Shown one piece after another: positions 25,226 to 33,273 of a DNA stretch of 64,000 nucleotides (its first letter is position 1; each line of letters begins with the position of its first letter). The position numbers and the translations under genes were made by a program. This DNA is from Variovorax sp. J2L1-78. GTDB taxonomy: Bacteria > Pseudomonadota > Gammaproteobacteria > Burkholderiales > Burkholderiaceae_C. The notes beneath the pieces were generated by a model, which did no database searches, was not told the DNA's origin, and saw nothing but the letters and a program-made list of their open reading frames with translations. The stretch spans positions 434,001-498,000 of the forward strand of contig NZ_JASZYB010000004.1 in the NCBI RefSeq assembly GCF_030317205.1, written 5' to 3'.

Positions 25226-27811
25226 TCAGGCTGCGACGCCGGCCGCCACGTCCCGGTACTCGTCGAGCTTGTCGAAGTTGAGGTACTGGTAGATCTGCGC
25301 GCTGGACGCATCCAGCACGCCGACGCTCGCCATGTACTCTTCCTTGGTCGGGATGCGGCCCAGGCGCGAGCAGATCGCGGCCAGCTCGGCGCTGCCGAGG
25401 TACACGAAGGTGTTCTTGCCCAGGCGGTTGGGGAAGTTGCGGGTCGAGGTCGACATCACCGTCGCGCCTTCGCGCACCTGGGCCTGGTTGCCCATGCACA
25501 GCGAGCAGCCCGGCATCTCGGTGCGCGCGCCGGCGTTGCCGAACACGCCGTAATGGCCTTCTTCGGTGAGCTGGTGCGCGTCCATCTTGGTCGGCGGCGC
25601 GATCCACAGCTTGACCGGGATGTCGCGCTTGCCTTCGAGCAGCTTCGATGCCGCGCGGAAGTGGCCGATGTTGGTCATGCACGAGCCGATGAACACCTCG
25701 TCGATCTTGGCGCCGGCCACGTCGGACAGCGTCTTCACGTCGTCCGGGTCGTTCGGGCAGGCGACGATGGGTTCGTGGATGTCGGCCAGGTCGATCTCGA
25801 TGACGGCCGCGTAGTCCGCGTCGTCGTCGCCCTTGAGCAGTTGCGGGTCCTTCAGCCAGGCTTCCTGCGCGGCGATGCGGCGCGCCAGCGTGCGGCCGTC
25901 GGCGTAGCCTTCGGCGATCATCCAGCGCATCAACGTGATGTTGCTGTTGATGTATTCGATGATCGGTTCCTTGTTCAGGTGCACCGTGCAGCCGGCGGCC
26001 GAGCGTTCGGCCGAGGCGTCGCTCAGCTCGAAGGCCTGTTCCACCTTCAGGTCGGGCAGGCCCTCGATTTCCAGGATGCGGCCCGAGAAGATGTTCTTCT
26101 TGCCCTGCTTGGCGACGGTCAGCAGGCCCGACTTGATCGCGTACAGCGGAATGGCGTTGACCAGGTCGCGCAACGTGACGCCCGGCTGCATCTTGCCCTT
26201 GAAGCGCACCAGCACCGACTCGGGCATGTCCAGCGGCATCACGCCGGTGGCGGCCGCGAAGGCGACCAGGCCGGAGCCGGCCGGGAAGCTGATGCCGATC
26301 GGGAAGCGCGTGTGGCTGTCGCCGCCGGTGCCGACGGTGTCGGGCGTGAGCAGGCGGTTGAGCCAGCTGTGGATCACGCCGTCGCCCGGGCGCAGCGAGA
26401 CGCCGCCGCGCGTCGCCATGAAGTCGGGCAGCTCGTGGTGCATCTTCACGTCGACCTTCTTGGGGTACGCCGCGGTGTGGCAGAACGACTGCATGACGAG
26501 GTCGGCCGAGAAGCCCAGGCAGGCCAGGTCCTTAAGTTCGTCGCGCGTCATCGGGCCGGTGGTGTCCTGCGAACCGACCGAGGTCATCTTGGGTTCGCAG
26601 TACGTGCCCGGGCGCACGCCCTGGCCTTCGGGCAGGCCGCAGGCGCGGCCGACCATTTTCTGCGCGAGCGAGAAGCCCTTCTTGGTGTCGACCGGGCTGG
26701 TCGGCAGGCGGAACAGCGTCGACACGGGCAGGCCCAGCGCTTCGCGCGCCTTGGCTGTGAGGCCGCGGCCGATGATCAGCGGAATGCGGCCGCCGGCGCG
26801 CACTTCGTCGAACAGCACGTCGCTCTTGACCTGGAACTCGGCAATGACCTTGCCGTCCTTGAGCGCCTTGCCCTCGTAGGGGCGCAGTTCGACGACGTCA
26901 CCCATTTCCATCTGCGTCACGTCGAGCTCGATCGGCAACGCGCCCGAGTCTTCCATCGTGTTGTAGAAGATGGGGGCGATCTTGCCGCCGAGGCAGACGC
27001 CGCCGAAGCGCTTGTTCGGCACGTACGGGATGTCTTCGCCGGTGAACCACAGCACGGAATTGGTGGCGCTCTTGCGCGATGAGCCGGTGCCGACCACGTC
27101 GCCAGCGTAAGCCACCAGGTGGCCGCGGGCACGCAGGTCTTCGATGAACTTCACCGGGCCGCGCTTGCCGTCTTCTTCCGGCACGATGCCGGGACGGGCG
27201 TTCTTGTGCATCGCCAGGGCGTGCATCGGGATGTCGGGACGCGTGGTGGCGTCGGGCGCAGGCGACAGGTCGTCGGTGTTGATCTCGCCGGCCACCTTGA
27301 AGATGCTGACGGTGATGCTTTGCGGGACTTCGGGGCGGCTGGTGAACCACTCGGCATCGGCCCAGCTCTGCAGCACGGCCTTGGCGTTGGCGTTGCCCGC
27401 GTCGGCCTTTTCCTTGACGTCGTGGAACTGGTCGAACATCAGGAGCGTCTTCTTGAGGCCTTCGGCCGCCACGGCGCCGACCTCGGCATCGTCGAGCAGG
27501 TCGATCATCGGGCTGATGTTGTAGCCGCCGAGCATGGTGCCGAGCAACTCCGTGGCACGGGCGCGCGACAGCAGCAGGCTCTTCTCGGTGCCATGCGCCA
27601 CCGCCGCCAGGTAGCTGGCCTTGACCTTGGCCGCGTCGTCGACGCCCGCCGGCACACGGTAGGTGAGCAGGTTCAGGAGGAACTCGCCGTCTTTCGACGT
27701 CGCGTTCTTCATCAGCTCGATCACTTCGCCCGTCTGCTTGGCGGTGAGCGGGAGGGGCGGGATGCCGAGCGCGGCGCGCTCAGCGACATGGTCAACGTAG
27801 GCTTGCAACAT
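25226..27811 (-). CDS. acnB: Aconitate hydratase B
   Basis: The 861-residue protein is the bacterial AcnB type, with the N-terminal HEAT-like domain (IELMKNATSKDGEFLLNLLTYR) and the swivel domain placed before the catalytic domains (GEDIPYVPNKRFGGVCLGG). The [4Fe-4S] ligands are in GSCMTNIGHFRAAS and PGCSLCMGNQAQV. AcnB is the main TCA-cycle aconitase and, in apo form, can bind mRNA in E. coli; some AcnB also act on 2-methylcitrate intermediates. It lies upstream of tam and mdh in the same leftward block, separated by a secreted protein and a lyase gene. Confidence 0.97.
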   Translation of the reverse strand: MLQAYVDHVAERAALGIPPLPLTAKQTGEVIELMKNATSKDGEFLLNLLTYRVPAGVDDAAKVKASYLAAVAHGTEKSLLLSRARATELLGTMLGGYNISPMIDLLDDAEVGAVAAEGLKKTLLMFDQFHDVKEKADAGNANAKAVLQSWADAEWFTSRPEVPQSITVSIFKVAGEINTDDLSPAPDATTRPDIPMHALAMHKNARPGIVPEEDGKRGPVKFIEDLRARGHLVAYAGDVVGTGSSRKSATNSVLWFTGEDIPYVPNKRFGGVCLGGKIAPIFYNTMEDSGALPIELDVTQMEMGDVVELRPYEGKALKDGKVIAEFQVKSDVLFDEVRAGGRIPLIIGRGLTAKAREALGLPVSTLFRLPTSPVDTKKGFSLAQKMVGRACGLPEGQGVRPGTYCEPKMTSVGSQDTTGPMTRDELKDLACLGFSADLVMQSFCHTAAYPKKVDVKMHHELPDFMATRGGVSLRPGDGVIHSWLNRLLTPDTVGTGGDSHTRFPIGISFPAGSGLVAFAAATGVMPLDMPESVLVRFKGKMQPGVTLRDLVNAIPLYAIKSGLLTVAKQGKKNIFSGRILEIEGLPDLKVEQAFELSDASAERSAAGCTVHLNKEPIIEYINSNITLMRWMIAEGYADGRTLARRIAAQEAWLKDPQLLKGDDDADYAAVIEIDLADIHEPIVACPNDPDDVKTLSDVAGAKIDEVFIGSCMTNIGHFRAASKLLEGKRDIPVKLWIAPPTKMDAHQLTEEGHYGVFGNAGARTEMPGCSLCMGNQAQVREGATVMSTSTRNFPNRLGKNTFVYLGSAELAAICSRLGRIPTKEEYMASVGVLDASSAQIYQYLNFDKLDEYRDVAAGVAA

Positions 27812-27885
27812 TTTCTTTTCTCCGGACGATCAAACGGCAGGCGGTGCCGCTCCTCTAGCAAGAGCCGCACCGTCCAGCGATGGGC

Positions 27886-28494
27886 TTACTTCTTCCCGGC
27901 AGCGCCCGTCGGCGCGGCGTCGGGCGCCTCGAACAGGCTCTTGGGCGGGTTCTTCTTCATTTCCTCGGCAAAGGCGAGCTGCGCCGGTGCCATGCACTCG
28001 TCGGCCAGGCGCAGGCCCTGCTTCTGGTTCATCAGCATCGACTTGTTGGCGATCTGCAGCCACATCGCGCCCGCCTTCGGGTCCTCCAGGCGGATGGCGC
28101 CGGTGCGGCTTTCGACCGGGTGCATGCGATAGCGCGCGCCCTTGGTCGACACGGTGAAGAAGCCGACCTTCTTGTCGTCGGCGGTGATGGTCACGTCGGC
28201 ACCCAGTTCGCACTGGATCTTGCCGGTGTAGACGCGCTGAGCAACTGCGAGGTCAGCCTCATTCAGCGTGATGTCGGTGCTGGTATCGATCGGCGTGACT
28301 TCTTCGACGGCCTTGGCGGCGCGGGGCGTCACCTGGCGCTTCTTGGCGGCGGTCGTGGTGGGCTTGGCGGCCGGCTTGGCGGCGGCCTTGGCAGCCGGCT
28401 TGGCCGGCGTGTTGGTCTGTGAAGCGGTCTGTGCGTTGGCGGCCAGGGGCAGCGCCAGCGCGGCGGCAGCGATCAGTGCGAGGGTCTTGTTCAT
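27886..28494 (-). CDS. Secreted hypothetical protein with Lys/Ala-rich linker
   Basis: A 202-residue protein with a clear signal peptide (MNKTLALIAAAALALPLAANAQ, cleavage after ANA), then a repetitive Lys/Ala/Pro/Thr linker at about residues 30-60 and a globular C-terminal domain (AQRVYTGKIQCELGADVTITAD, MWLQIANKSMLMNQKQGLRLADEC) with two Cys that could form a disulfide. AAGGAA precedes ATG 28494, which decides the start; upstream codons of the frame overlap the next gene. I do not recognise the family. It is probably periplasmic; genes like this are common in Comamonadaceae beside acnB in my recollection. Confidence 0.7.
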   Translation of the reverse strand: MNKTLALIAAAALALPLAANAQTASQTNTPAKPAAKAAAKPAAKPTTTAAKKRQVTPRAAKAVEEVTPIDTSTDITLNEADLAVAQRVYTGKIQCELGADVTITADDKKVGFFTVSTKGARYRMHPVESRTGAIRLEDPKAGAMWLQIANKSMLMNQKQGLRLADECMAPAQLAFAEEMKKNPPKSLFEAPDAAPTGAAGKK

Positions 28495-28519
28495 GGGGTG
28501 TTTCCTTGGGGGATGAAGG

Positions 28520-29530
28520 TCAGTGTTTCGGCGCGTCGAACCAGGCCTGCGCCTCGGCGGGCAGCGGTCGGCCTGTGGCATGGGCGCGTTCGAGCACCTG
28601 CCAGAAATGGCGGTAGCTCGCGCGGTCGTGGAGCGTCCCGTCGATGCTGACAGGGGCCCAATTCTGGCGTATGGCGGCATCGACGATGCGGGTGGCCAGG
28701 TCGATCCGGCCCTCATCGGGCGCGAAGGCCTCGAGGATCGGACGGATCTGGCTCGGGTGGATGCTCCACATGCGGGTGTAGCCGAACTCGTCGGCCGCCC
28801 GCTTCGCCGCGGCCCGCAGGGCCAGGGCGTTGCTGAACTCGGTCACGACGCAGTGCGAGGGCACCTTGCCGTGGGCGTGGGCGGCCGAGGCGATGGCGAG
28901 CTTGGCGCGCACCACGAGGGGATGGGTGAACTGGCCGAGGGCGCCCATGCCGTCGGCCGGGATGGCGCCGGCATGGGCCGACACGAAGTCCATCAGCCCG
29001 AAGCTCAGCGACTGCACGCGTGGATGGGCGGCGATGTCGAAGGCGCGGTGCACGGCCAGCGGCGACTCGATGAGCACGTGCAGGGGCAGATCGCCCGCGC
29101 CGGCGGCATCGAGCGCCTTGGCGGCCTGGGCCACGTCGGCGACGGATTCGACCTTGGGCACCATCAGGTGGCTCAGTCGCCGGCCGGCGCGGCCGGCGAT
29201 GGTGGCGATGTCGGCTTCGAAGGCCGCGTGGTCGACCGGGTGCACGCGCACACCGACGCGCATCGCCGGCGCAGCGGCCAGCGCCAATTCGGTGACGAGT
29301 TGCGCATGCTCGGCCTCGCCGCCCACGGGGGCGCCGTCTTCGCAGTCCAGCGTCACGTCGAACACGCAGGCGCCGAATTCCTCGGCCATCTCGGCCTGGA
29401 GCGCGAGGCTCTTCTTCATGCGCGCCTCGACGCCGCTGTAGTGGTCGCACACCGGCAGCACGACGGCCCCGGCCTGCGCGCCCAGCAGCACGTCGCGCGG
29501 GTGGGATGTGGGGGTGGGCGAAGCGCTCAT
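28520..29530 (-). CDS. HpcH/HpaI aldolase/citrate lyase beta-like protein (CoA ester lyase)
   Basis: The 336-residue TIM-barrel protein matches the CitE-like lyases that cleave malyl-CoA, citramalyl-CoA or related esters with Mg2+. It has the metal-binding acidic residues in TLDCEDGAPVGG and the HVLIESPLAVHRAF and LSFGLMDFVSAH motifs, with the C-terminal WSIHPSQIRPILEAF substrate-contact segment. The actual substrate is not determined. The ATG at 29530 overlaps the stop of tam by 4 bp, so the two are translationally coupled next to mdh and acnB, suggesting an ancillary role around the TCA cycle. Confidence 0.87.
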   Translation of the reverse strand: MSASPTPTSHPRDVLLGAQAGAVVLPVCDHYSGVEARMKKSLALQAEMAEEFGACVFDVTLDCEDGAPVGGEAEHAQLVTELALAAAPAMRVGVRVHPVDHAAFEADIATIAGRAGRRLSHLMVPKVESVADVAQAAKALDAAGAGDLPLHVLIESPLAVHRAFDIAAHPRVQSLSFGLMDFVSAHAGAIPADGMGALGQFTHPLVVRAKLAIASAAHAHGKVPSHCVVTEFSNALALRAAAKRAADEFGYTRMWSIHPSQIRPILEAFAPDEGRIDLATRIVDAAIRQNWAPVSIDGTLHDRASYRHFWQVLERAHATGRPLPAEAQAWFDAPKH

Positions 29531-30300
29531 GCCTTGCGGGCCACGATGAACATGCGCGGGAAGGCCAGCAGCAGCTTTCCATCCGCGCGCGGCGGATAGG
29601 CCTGCGCGATGCGGTGTTCGTAGGTTGCGAGATAGCTCGCCTTCAGCGCGGCGTCGAGCGGGTCGACGAAGGGCTTGAGCCCGGTGCTGCTCACCCATTC
29701 GACGATGGCCGCGGCCGATGCCATCGGGTGCTGGTAGATGGTGTGCCACACGTCGACATGGGCGGCATCGCGGGCCAGCAGGTCGTAGTAACCGCCCAGT
29801 TTCAGCAGTTCGGTGCGCAGCCTGTCGGCGTCGCCGATGGGCTCTTTCCACGGCGCTTCGGACGCGACTTCGCGCATCAGGCGGTGCGTGGGTTCGGCCC
29901 GGTTGTCGGGCATCTGGATGGCGAGCACGCCACCGGGGGCCAGGGCGGCGAACAGGCGCGGGACCAGCGTCTCGTGATCCGGGACCCATTGCAGCGCCGC
30001 ATTGGCGTAAATGAGATCGGGGGCAACATCGGGCGTCCAGCGGCCGATGTCACCGAATTCGAACCGGGCCTGCGGCAGCCGCTTGCGCGCGCTGACCAGC
30101 ATGGCCTCGGAGTTGTCGATGCCCAGCATGTCCGCTTGCGGGAAGCGGCGTGCCAGCAACTCGGTGGAATTGCCCGGGCCACAACCGAGGTCGACCACAC
30201 GGGCCGCCTCCGCCAGCGGAACGCGCGCCAGCAGCTCGGCCGCCGGGCGGGTGCGCTCATCCTCGTAGCGGGTGTAGAGCGCGGGGTTCCAATCGAGCAT
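29527..30300 (-). CDS. tam: Trans-aconitate 2-methyltransferase
   Basis: Tam methylates trans-aconitate, a spontaneous isomer of cis-aconitate that inhibits aconitase, using S-adenosylmethionine. The 257-residue length and signatures match: WNPALYTRYEDERTRPAAELL at the N-terminus, SAM motif I VVDLGCGPGNSTELLA near residue 35, and DLIYANAALQWVPDHETL. It sits directly after mdh (gap of 15 bp) and is coupled to the downstream lyase gene. Location between mdh and acnB fits protection of the TCA cycle. Confidence 0.92.
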   Translation of the reverse strand: MLDWNPALYTRYEDERTRPAAELLARVPLAEAARVVDLGCGPGNSTELLARRFPQADMLGIDNSEAMLVSARKRLPQARFEFGDIGRWTPDVAPDLIYANAALQWVPDHETLVPRLFAALAPGGVLAIQMPDNRAEPTHRLMREVASEAPWKEPIGDADRLRTELLKLGGYYDLLARDAAHVDVWHTIYQHPMASAAAIVEWVSSTGLKPFVDPLDAALKASYLATYEHRIAQAYPPRADGKLLLAFPRMFIVARKA

Positions 30301-30315
30301 CGACGTGGGCCGTGC

Positions 30316-31305
30316 TTACTTGACCAGGTGGGCCACGCCGGCTTGCTCGTCCGTCAGCTCCTTGAGCGTCTTGTCGATGCGCTCCTGGCTGAAGGCATCG
30401 ATGGCCAGACCTTCGACGACCTTGTATTCGCCGTTCTCGCAGGTGACCGGGAAGCCGAACATGACGTCCTTCGGAATGCCGTACTGGCCGTCCGACGGGA
30501 TGCCCATCGTGACCCACTTGCCGTTGGTGCCCAGGGCCCAGTCGCGCATGTGGTCGATGGCAGCGTTGGCGGCCGAAGCGGCCGACGACAGGCCGCGCGC
30601 CTCGATGATGGCCGCGCCGCGCTTGCCGACGGTCGGCAGGAAGGTGTTGGCGTTCCATTCCTGGTCGTTGATCATCTTGGCGACGGACTCGCCGTTGATG
30701 GTCGCGAAGCGGTAGTCGGCGTACATCGTGGGCGAGTGGTTGCCCCAGACGGTGAGCTTCTCGATGTCGGCCACGGCCTTGCCGGTCTTGGCAGCGATCT
30801 GGCTCGCAGCGCGGTTGTGGTCCAGGCGCAGCATGGCGGTGAAGTTCTTGCGCGGCAGGTCGGGCGCGCTCTTCATTGCGATGTAGGCGTTGGTGTTGGC
30901 GGGGTTGCCCACCACCAGCACCTTGACGTTGCGGCTGGCGACGGCGTTCAGTGCAGCACCCTGGGCGGTGAAGATGGCGCCGTTGACGGCCAGCAGTTCG
31001 GCACGTTCCATGCCCGGGCCGCGCGGACGCGAACCGACCAGCAGCGCGTAGTCGGCGTCCTTGAAGGCGGTCATCGGGTCGCCGTGCGCTTCCATGCCGG
31101 CGAGCAGCGGGAACGCGCAGTCGTCGAGTTCCATCATCACGCCCTTGAGCGCCTTCTGGGCCTTCTCGTCGGGGATTTCGAGCAACTGCAGGATGACGGG
31201 CTGGTCCTTGCCGAGCATTTCGCCGGAAGCGATGCGGAACAACAGGGCGTAACCGATTTGGCCGGCGGCGCCGGTGACGGCAACGCGAACGGGCTTTTTG
31301 CTCAT
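30316..31305 (-). CDS. mdh: Malate dehydrogenase
   Basis: NAD-dependent oxidation of malate to oxaloacetate. The 329-residue protein is of the long cytosolic-type MDH group used by betaproteobacteria. It shows the Rossmann motif VAVTGAAGQIGYALLFRIA, ADYALLVGSRPRGPGMERAELL, the catalytic region LTVWGNHSPTMYADY with the active-site His, and GIPSDGQYGIPKDVMFGFP. The start ATG 31305 is supported by a GGAG site and by homologous N-termini. It is divergent from the GntR regulator and is the first gene of the mdh-tam-lyase run. Confidence 0.97.
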   Translation of the reverse strand: MSKKPVRVAVTGAAGQIGYALLFRIASGEMLGKDQPVILQLLEIPDEKAQKALKGVMMELDDCAFPLLAGMEAHGDPMTAFKDADYALLVGSRPRGPGMERAELLAVNGAIFTAQGAALNAVASRNVKVLVVGNPANTNAYIAMKSAPDLPRKNFTAMLRLDHNRAASQIAAKTGKAVADIEKLTVWGNHSPTMYADYRFATINGESVAKMINDQEWNANTFLPTVGKRGAAIIEARGLSSAASAANAAIDHMRDWALGTNGKWVTMGIPSDGQYGIPKDVMFGFPVTCENGEYKVVEGLAIDAFSQERIDKTLKELTDEQAGVAHLVK

Positions 31306-31435
31306 GGGAAAGACTCCAGAAGATGGTGAGGACGGTGTCGGCCAGCACGGCGGCTGCCCGGGTGCCCGCAGCGGGCGGACCCGTGTGGCGGAACAGCCTC
31401 GCATTTTATGCCGATTCGCAGTTTTCGGCACACAC

Positions 31436-31455
31436 GTCTTATGTCTTATATAAGA
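31436..31455. promoter_or_regulatory. GntR-type palindromic operator with adjoining half-site
   Basis: TCTTATATAAGA (31444-31455) is a perfect 12-bp palindrome preceded by a direct half-site GTCTTAT (31436-31442). It lies 38 bp before the gntR start and 130 bp before mdh on the opposite strand, in an AT-rich patch of otherwise GC-rich DNA. Symmetry and position fit autoregulation by the adjacent HutC-type regulator, possibly with control of mdh as well. Confidence 0.65.
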
Positions 31456-31493
31456 TACAGCCCGTCAGCGCGCCGCGAGGCGAGCGAACCCCC

Positions 31494-32249
31494 ATGAGCA
31501 CGCCCACCCTTCCCGACCCCGCCACGCCGTCCTTCAGTCCGCTGTACCAGCAGATCAAGGCGCTGATCCTGCAGAGCCTGCAGGCGGGCGAATGGAAGCC
31601 CGGCGAACCGATCCCGAGCGAGATGGACCTGGCCGCACGCTTCCGCGTGAGCCAGGGCACGGTGCGAAAGGCCATCGACGAACTTGCCGCCGAGAACCTC
31701 GTGCTGCGGCGTCAGGGCAAGGGCACCTTTGTCGCCACCCATGCCGAGCAGCAGGTGCAGTACCGCTTCCTGAAGCTGGTGCCCGACAGCGGCGACACCG
31801 CCGCCGAAGGCCCGGCCGAGCGGACCATCGTCGACTGCAAACGGCTGCGCGCCTCGGCCGACGTGGCGCGCGCGCTGGCGCTGCGCACCGGCGACGCCGT
31901 GCTGCAGGTGCGCCGCGTGCTGGCGTACGCCGGGGTCCCGACCATCCTCGAAGACCTCTGGCTGCCCGGCGCGCCGTTCAAGGGCCTCACCGCCGAGCGC
32001 CTGCGCGCATCGCGCGGCCCCATGTACGCGATGTTCGAGGCGGAGTTCGGCGTGCGCATGGTGCGCGCCGAGGAAAAGATCCGTGCCGTGCTGCCCGATG
32101 CCGAACAGGCCCTGCTGCTCGATGTGGCCGCCAACACGCCGCTGCTGAGTGTCGAGCGCGTCGCGCACACCTACAACGACACCCCGATGGAGCTTCGGCG
32201 CGGCCTCTACCGCACCGACACCCACCACTACCGCAACGATCTGGGCTGA
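31494..32249 (+). CDS. GntR family regulator, HutC/UTRA type
   Basis: A 251-residue regulator with an N-terminal winged helix (about residues 18-82: YQQIKALILQSLQAGEWKPG, SEMDLAARFRVSQGTVRKAIDEL) and a C-terminal UTRA ligand-binding domain (about 105-245) containing ILEDLWLPGAPFKGL. ATG 31494 is chosen because the DNA-binding domain starts shortly after it. It is placed between divergent mdh and the downstream sdhCDAB operon, so a TCA-cycle metabolite is a likely ligand and these operons are likely targets; this is inference from position. Confidence 0.9.
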   Translation: MSTPTLPDPATPSFSPLYQQIKALILQSLQAGEWKPGEPIPSEMDLAARFRVSQGTVRKAIDELAAENLVLRRQGKGTFVATHAEQQVQYRFLKLVPDSGDTAAEGPAERTIVDCKRLRASADVARALALRTGDAVLQVRRVLAYAGVPTILEDLWLPGAPFKGLTAERLRASRGPMYAMFEAEFGVRMVRAEEKIRAVLPDAEQALLLDVAANTPLLSVERVAHTYNDTPMELRRGLYRTDTHHYRNDLG

Positions 32250-32445
32250 GATGCACTGCCGACACCACGCACCGGCAGGGAGCAGCCTGCCCGCCAACAA
32301 CGCATCGGACGCGGCAGCGTCCGACCATTCCAGTGCGGTGACGCGGTGGCGTCCGCTGCCCGATGGTGCATTGCAATAGAATTTTGCGTTGTTTGCATTT
32401 CCGACGAAGACAAGCAGCCACCCCCGAAAAGCAACGAAAGCCCCC

Positions 32446-32892
32446 ATGACCGAGCTTGCCAAAACACCCCGTCCGCCGAGACGCGAGTTCCGCAACATCA
32501 ATGCCTTCACCGACCTCACCACCTACCGCCTTCCGCCCGCCGGCATCGTCTCGATCCTGCACCGCGTCAGCGGCGTGCTGATGTTCCTGCTGCTGCCGTT
32601 CATCATCTGGATGTTCGACACCTCGGTGTCTTCCGAGATCTCGTTCGCACGCTTCAAGGCCGCCTTCAACAGCGGCCTGGGCTTCGCGCCGGGCTGGTTC
32701 CTGAAACTGGTCGCGCTGGCACTGATCTGGGCCTACCTGCACCACTTCATCGCCGGCCTGCGCCACCTGTGGATGGACGTGAGCCACGCCGCCGTCAACA
32801 AGGAGTTCGGCAAGAGCTCCGCCATCGCCACGCTCGCCCTGAGCATCCTGCTGACCGTCGTTCTCGGCGCGAAGCTCTTCGGCCTGTACTGA
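32446..32892 (+). CDS. sdhC: Succinate dehydrogenase cytochrome b556 subunit
   Basis: A 148-residue membrane anchor with three helices. RPEFRN-like start is replaced by RREFRNINAFTDLTTYRLP, followed by the family signature IVSILHRVSGVLMF (quinone-site Ser and Arg) and YLHHFIAGLRHLWMD, which carries the haem-ligand histidine. It is the first gene of sdhCDAB. The start ATG 32446 leaves a 196-bp leader after gntR, with a TAGAAT hexamer at 32377-32382 as a possible -10 element. Confidence 0.95.
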   Translation: MTELAKTPRPPRREFRNINAFTDLTTYRLPPAGIVSILHRVSGVLMFLLLPFIIWMFDTSVSSEISFARFKAAFNSGLGFAPGWFLKLVALALIWAYLHHFIAGLRHLWMDVSHAAVNKEFGKSSAIATLALSILLTVVLGAKLFGLY

Positions 32893-32904
32893 GAAGGAGC
32901 TGAC

Positions 32905-33270
32905 ATGTCTGTGAATTACGGCTCCAAACGCATCGTCGTCGGTGCGCACTACGGTCTGCGCGACTGGCTCAGCCAGCGCATCACCGGCGGCCTGATGGCC
33001 CTCTTCACCATCCTCGTGCTGGCGCAGTTGCTCTTCTCGCGCGGCCCCATCGGCTACGACACCTGGTCGGGCATCTTCTCGGCCCAATGGATGAAGGTTC
33101 TGACCTTCGTGGTGATCGCTTCGATCCTCTACCACGTATGGGTGGGCATGCGCGATGTCTGGATGGACTACGTCCAGCCCGTCGCCATTCGCCTTGCCCT
33201 GCAAATTTTCACGATCGTCTGGCTTGTGGGTTGCGCGGGTTGGGCCATTCAAGTGCTCTGGAGACTCTGA
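32905..33270 (+). CDS. sdhD: Succinate dehydrogenase hydrophobic membrane anchor subunit
   Basis: A 121-residue three-helix anchor that completes the cytochrome b part of complex II. The N-terminal VGAHYGLRDWLSQRITGGLMALF contains the conserved Arg near the quinone site, and ILYHVWVGMRDVWMDYV carries the haem histidine and the Asp-Tyr pair. AAGGAG precedes the ATG, 12 bp after sdhC. It is followed by sdhA after 3 bp. Confidence 0.95.
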   Translation: MSVNYGSKRIVVGAHYGLRDWLSQRITGGLMALFTILVLAQLLFSRGPIGYDTWSGIFSAQWMKVLTFVVIASILYHVWVGMRDVWMDYVQPVAIRLALQIFTIVWLVGCAGWAIQVLWRL

Positions 33271-33273
33271 CCC

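Noticed and set aside
28380..28480. Tandem repeat or CRISPR-like array in the secreted protein gene
   Set aside because: The repeated GCC/AAG-type codons encode a Lys/Ala-rich linker; there are no regular spacers or palindromic repeats.
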